DNA from: Bacillota bacterium | GTDB taxonomy: Bacteria > Bacillota_I > Bacilli_A > Acholeplasmatales > Acholeplasmataceae | Reading direction: 5' to 3' | DNA: 5,705 bases | NCBI GenBank assembly: GCA_006226985.1 | Contig: SBGC01000104.1 | Location: 1-5,705, forward strand | Part shown: positions 5,580-5,705 of the stretch, piece by piece | Layout: each line of letters starts with the position of its first letter | Position numbering within the stretch: the stretch's first letter is position 1 | The notes under the pieces: model-generated | What the model was told of the DNA's origin: nothing | Seen by the model: only the letters and a program-made list of their open reading frames with translations | The model's database searches: none | Made by a program: the position numbers and the translations under genes

Positions 5580-5605
5580 GATATCATTGCATATTTGCGA
5601 TATCA
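5579..5605 (-). promoter_or_regulatory. 5'-terminal hairpin or paired GATATC operator
   Basis: UGAUAUC (5599-5605) can pair with GAUAUCA (5579-5585) around a 13-base loop. The stem begins at the predicted transcription start (about 5605) and partly buries the ATG at 5587. In DNA form these are two GATATC palindromes 19 bp apart overlapping the start site, which could also be an operator. The two readings cannot be separated from sequence alone. Confidence 0.45.
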
Positions 5606-5611
5606 AAAGAG

Positions 5612-5640
5612 ATTATAACATGTTTATTTTTACTTTACAA
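5612..5640 (-). promoter_or_regulatory. Promoter of the GLUG-protein gene
   Basis: A perfect TATAAT -10 box (5612-5617) with TG-T just upstream (extended -10), a 17-bp spacer and a TTGTAA -35 box (5635-5640) lie on the minus strand. The weaker -35 is typical of extended -10 promoters. Initiation near 5605 gives a leader of about 39 nt to the TTG start. The remaining bases to 5705 show no gene. Confidence 0.8.
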
Positions 5641-5705
5641 TCATTATCAATTTATACCCCACTATGCCACATTTATTTGATCTTATTGATCCAAAAAAGC
5701 GTTAT

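Noticed and set aside
5677..5705. TTTTTT tract after GC on the minus strand, with GATC repeats, as the terminator of an upstream gene
   Set aside because: The T-run (5692-5697) could be a terminator tail, but any hairpin would lie beyond the window edge, so it cannot be supported.

Overview
The window is AT-rich bacterial chromosome with every gene on the minus strand, so gene order reads from high to low coordinates. It holds the ribosomal stalk operon rplK-rplA-rplJ-rplL, then a ybxB/RsmC-type methyltransferase gene. Upstream lies a large, apparently monocistronic gene for a secreted repeat protein. The order rplK-rplA-rplJ-rplL-ybxB and the AGGAGG ribosome-binding sites point to Firmicutes or a Mollicutes relative. 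The methyltransferase ends with TGA exactly where its family ends, and tryptophans in the large protein are encoded by TGG, so UGA is a stop codon. That argues against Mycoplasma or Spiroplasma. It would fit an Acholeplasma-, Izemoplasma- or Haloplasma-like lineage, but that placement is inference.

Region 5705-3092: a promoter with a perfect TATAAT and a TTGTAA -35 box drives a protein of about 813 residues. The protein has a SipW/TasA-type signal peptide, an N-terminal GLUG-associated domain and about 17 GGxIG (GLUG-type) motifs, and it ends in a Thr/Tyr/Trp-rich tail. The motifs are nested: four motifs spaced 31, 36, 30 and 37 residues form a 134-residue (402-bp) super-repeat present in three exact-length copies plus a decayed fourth. 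A terminator overlaps the stop codon.

Region 3052-688: a consensus promoter (TTGACA, 17 bp, TAGAAT) starts the operon. Two autoregulatory RNA devices are visible. Between rplK and rplA lies a hairpin that mimics the L1 site of 23S rRNA. Between rplA and rplJ lies an L10 leader joined to an intrinsic terminator, with a complementary segment able to act as antiterminator. Together these would let free L1 and the free L10-L12 complex adjust stalk protein synthesis. A strong terminator follows rplL.

Region 668-1: ybxB begins 20 nt after the U-tract of that terminator, with no promoter seen between them, so it probably depends on readthrough. Just after its stop codon a near-consensus promoter points out of the left edge, probably toward rpoB. 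The three clear promoters share a 17-bp spacer and a TGn extended -10. The most unusual elements are the super-repeat surface protein and its position next to rplK, where secE-nusG would be expected.
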